A stretch of DNA of 64,000 nt, from positions 1 to 64,000 of the forward strand of contig CANIZL010000005.1 in assembly GCA_947471985.1 (NCBI GenBank). The letters are read 5' to 3'. The position numbers and the translations under genes were made by a program. Source of the stretch: Verrucomicrobiota bacterium (GTDB lineage: Bacteria; Verrucomicrobiota; Verrucomicrobiia; Limisphaerales; UBA9464). Under the pieces are notes generated by a model. It did not search any database, was not told the DNA's origin, and was given only the letters and a program-made list of their open reading frames with translations. Positions 61,768-64,000 of this stretch are shown here, piece after piece; positions within the stretch are counted from its first letter, which is position 1; each line of letters opens with the position of its first letter.

Positions 61768-64000
61768 GTGAGCTGCGTGGCTGCCCTTGCGAATTCAACG
61801 TCCAGTGTCCCGATAGCTTCCGTCGCCCCCGCCCCCGCTTCGGCGCCGGCGTCGGCGCCCGCGGACTGGAGCGGCGGTCGCCTGCCCGAGCTGCTCGCGC
61901 CGGCGGGCGACTGGGACTGCGTCCGGGCCGCGGTCGAGAATGGCGCCGATGCCATCTATTTCGGCCTGGACCGGTTCAATGCCCGGATGCGCGCCCACAA
62001 CTTCACCGAGGCGGATCTGCCCAGTCTCATGGAGTTTCTCCATCGCCGGGGCGTGCGCGGTTACGTCACGTTCAACACGCTGGTCTTCACCGACGAACTC
62101 CCCGCGGCCCGCGCGTACCTGCGGAGTCTCATTGCCGCGGGAGTCGACGCCGCCATCGTGCAGGACGTGGGCATCTGCCGGCTCATCCGCCAGTTGTCCC
62201 CGGATTTTCCCATCCACGGCTCCACCCAGATGACCATCACCAGTCCGGCCGGCGTCGAATTGGCGCGCGAGCTGGGGTGCGAACTGGTCGTGCTCGCCCG
62301 GGAGAATTCGATTCCCGAAATCACCGCGATTCAATCCGCCCAACAGGCCGCCCAGGTGGCGCATCCCGAACGGACTCCCCTGCCCCTCGAAGTGTTCATC
62401 CATGGCGCCTTGTGCGTGGCGTATTCCGGTCAGTGTCTCACCAGCGAATCGCTGGGCGGGCGCAGCGCGAACCGCGGCGAATGCGCCCAGGCCTGCCGCA
62501 TGCCGTACGAATTGGTGTCCGATGGCCAGACTGTCCCGCTCGGGGATCGGCGCTATCTGCTCAGTCCGCAGGATCTGGCCGGCCTGGAAGTCCTGCCGGA
62601 TCTGGTCCGTTCGGGCGTCCGATCCTTGAAGATCGAGGGACGGTTGAAGAGCCCCGAATACGTGGCGAGCATCACGCGGGTCTACCGGCGGGCGCTGGAT
62701 CAACTCCGCGTGCACCGGGAATCCGGGCAGCCGATCAACGCCGGCTCCGCGCAAGTTCGCCCCTCGGATCGCTACGAATTGGAAATGGCCTTCAGTCGCG
62801 GTTGTATCCGGGCTGGTTCCGCGGCGTGCAGAATCAGGAACTGGCCCACGCCCGTTTCGGTAAGAAGCGCGGCGTTCTGCTCGGGACGGTCACCCGGGTG
62901 GATTTCGAGCGGGTCGTCATCCGACCTGAGAGCGCGGTGAAACTCGGCGACGGCGTGGGCTTCGATGCCGGCCGGCCCGATCTGCCGGAGGAAGGCGGAC
63001 GGGTTTACGAAATCCGCCCCGTGGGATCCGCTGGCGAGCTCGCGCTGGCCTTCGGACATGGCTCGGTAAATTTCGCGAACATCCACATCGGCGATCGTTT
63101 GTGGAAGACCCACGATCCGGAACTCGAGCGGGAGGTGCACCGCACGTACGCCGGCGAGACGCCGAAATACCAGCGCCCCGTGGATTGGCAGGTGCACGGC
63201 CATGTCGGCAGCCCGCTGACGCTGGAACTCCGCGACGAACAGGGCCACGTCGCCCGCGTTACTTCAACGGTGTTGCTGGCGCGCGCGGAAAAATCCCCGC
63301 TCACCACCGCGCGCCTGGCCGAGCAACTCGGCCGCCTCGGCGGCAGTCCCTTCCGCCTGGGCCATCTGGAGAATCTTTTGGAAGGCGAAGTCATTGTGCC
63401 GGTCAGCGAACTGAACCGCCTGCGCCGCGACGCCGTGGCGCTGCTCGATGCCCAACGCGCCGCCCCGCACCGCTGGACCTTGCGTAAGGACCCGGAAGTT
63501 CCCGCCCCATCCCCGCTCGCCGCTACCGCGTCCCCGCCGCCCGGAGATCCGGAATTGATCGTTCTGGTTCGAAACCTCGCCCAGCTCGACGCGGCCCTGC
63601 TGGCCGGCACGACGACGGTCTATTGCGATTTCGAAGATCCGAAAAAGTACCGCGAAGCGGTCCATACCGCGCGCACCTCCTTCGGCTGCGGCGGGCCCGA
63701 GCGAACCATCTGGGTTGCGCCGCCCCGGGTGTTCAAGCCGGGCGAAGAATGGATCCTCCAGCAGGTGCGGTCCGCCAACCCCGACGGCTACCTCGTGCGC
63801 AACGCCGAACACCTGCGGTATTTCCAGGACTGCCGGAGGCGCGGGGACTTTTCCTTCAACGTCGCCAACCCGCTCACGGCGGAATATTTCATCGCCGAGC
63901 AGGGACTCGAACGCATCACCGCCAGCTACGATCTCAACGCCACGCAACTCGAGCGTCTCCTGCAGGGGGCTCCGCCCGCGTGGTTCGAACTTACGATTCA
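61768..64000 (+). pseudogene. U32-family peptidase/RlhA-like hydroxylase, frameshifted and cut by the window end
   Basis: GTG 61768 starts a U32 protein with a Pro/Ala-rich N terminus. The barrel has LLAPAGDWDCVRAAVENGADAIYFG, HGSTQMTITSPAG, and the family signature EVFIHGALCVAYSGQCL with the Cys pair CAQACR. The frame stops at 62940, but one missing base near 62800 restores a long frame: after AFSRG the new frame reads LYPGWFRGVQNQELAHARFGKKRGVLLGTVTRV, typical of RlhA (YdcP), and continues openly to 64000 with SFGCGGPERTIWV and RSANPDGYLVRN. Known RlhA hydroxylates 23S rRNA C2501. The shift may be an assembly error or real. Confidence 0.85.

Overview
The window looks like a chromosomal segment of a Verrucomicrobiota bacterium, probably Limisphaerales/Pedosphaera-like. 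I infer this from high GC content, few clear Shine-Dalgarno sites, two H-X9-DG-type prepilin proteins, a giant ThuA/NPCBM/'PVC-type dehydrogenase'/HEAT/cytochrome c fusion, and several very long secreted proteins of a kind common in PVC-group genomes. No phage, complete insertion sequence or CRISPR array was seen.

Layout. 1-10 kb (+): a cytochrome c maturation gene (CcsA type), then a porin-cytochrome electron-transfer cluster: an eight-heme DmsE/MtrA-like lipoprotein, an MtrB/PioB-like outer-membrane barrel, a monoheme cytochrome c, a membrane-anchored tetraheme cytochrome, a Tat-exported four-cluster Fe-S protein, an NrfD/PsrC-type quinone-interacting membrane subunit with an inserted cyclic-nucleotide-binding domain, and a small unknown protein. 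Together they could carry electrons from the quinone pool through the periplasm and across the outer membrane, with the inner-membrane step possibly gated from the cytoplasm. 10-25 kb (mostly -): secreted and carbohydrate-related proteins, including the 1360-aa fusion and a predicted glycoside hydrolase, plus an Ohr peroxidase. 25-29 kb (+): a pseudopilin and a 1065-aa beta-propeller protein. 29-36 kb (-): urtABCDE-like ABC transporter with formamidase fmdA and fmdB, i.e. uptake of urea or short amides and release of ammonia from formamide. 36.5-42.7 kb (+): a ~2040-aa exported protein with HAF-like repeats, an alpha/beta-hydrolase and a subtilase domain, interrupted by two one-base frameshifts. 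43-47 kb (-): a heterodimeric ABC exporter with one degenerate ATP site.

47-64 kb is mostly housekeeping and signalling: prepilin, methyltransferase, DUF554, DMT transporter, rpe, PhoR/PhoB-like two-component system, queE, tRNA-Gly(GCC) with its terminator, NUDIX, OmpA-like protein, HAD phosphatase overlapping a CRP-like sensor without a DNA-binding domain, GTP-dependent PEP carboxykinase, STAS/HATPase partner-switching pair, dicarboxylate symporter, and a U32 peptidase/RlhA-like gene that is frameshifted and runs off the end.

The most interesting candidate system is the electron-transfer cluster whose NrfD subunit carries a cyclic-nucleotide-binding domain on the predicted cytoplasmic side. 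Three single-base frameshifts in otherwise intact long genes also deserve attention, because they could be assembly indels.
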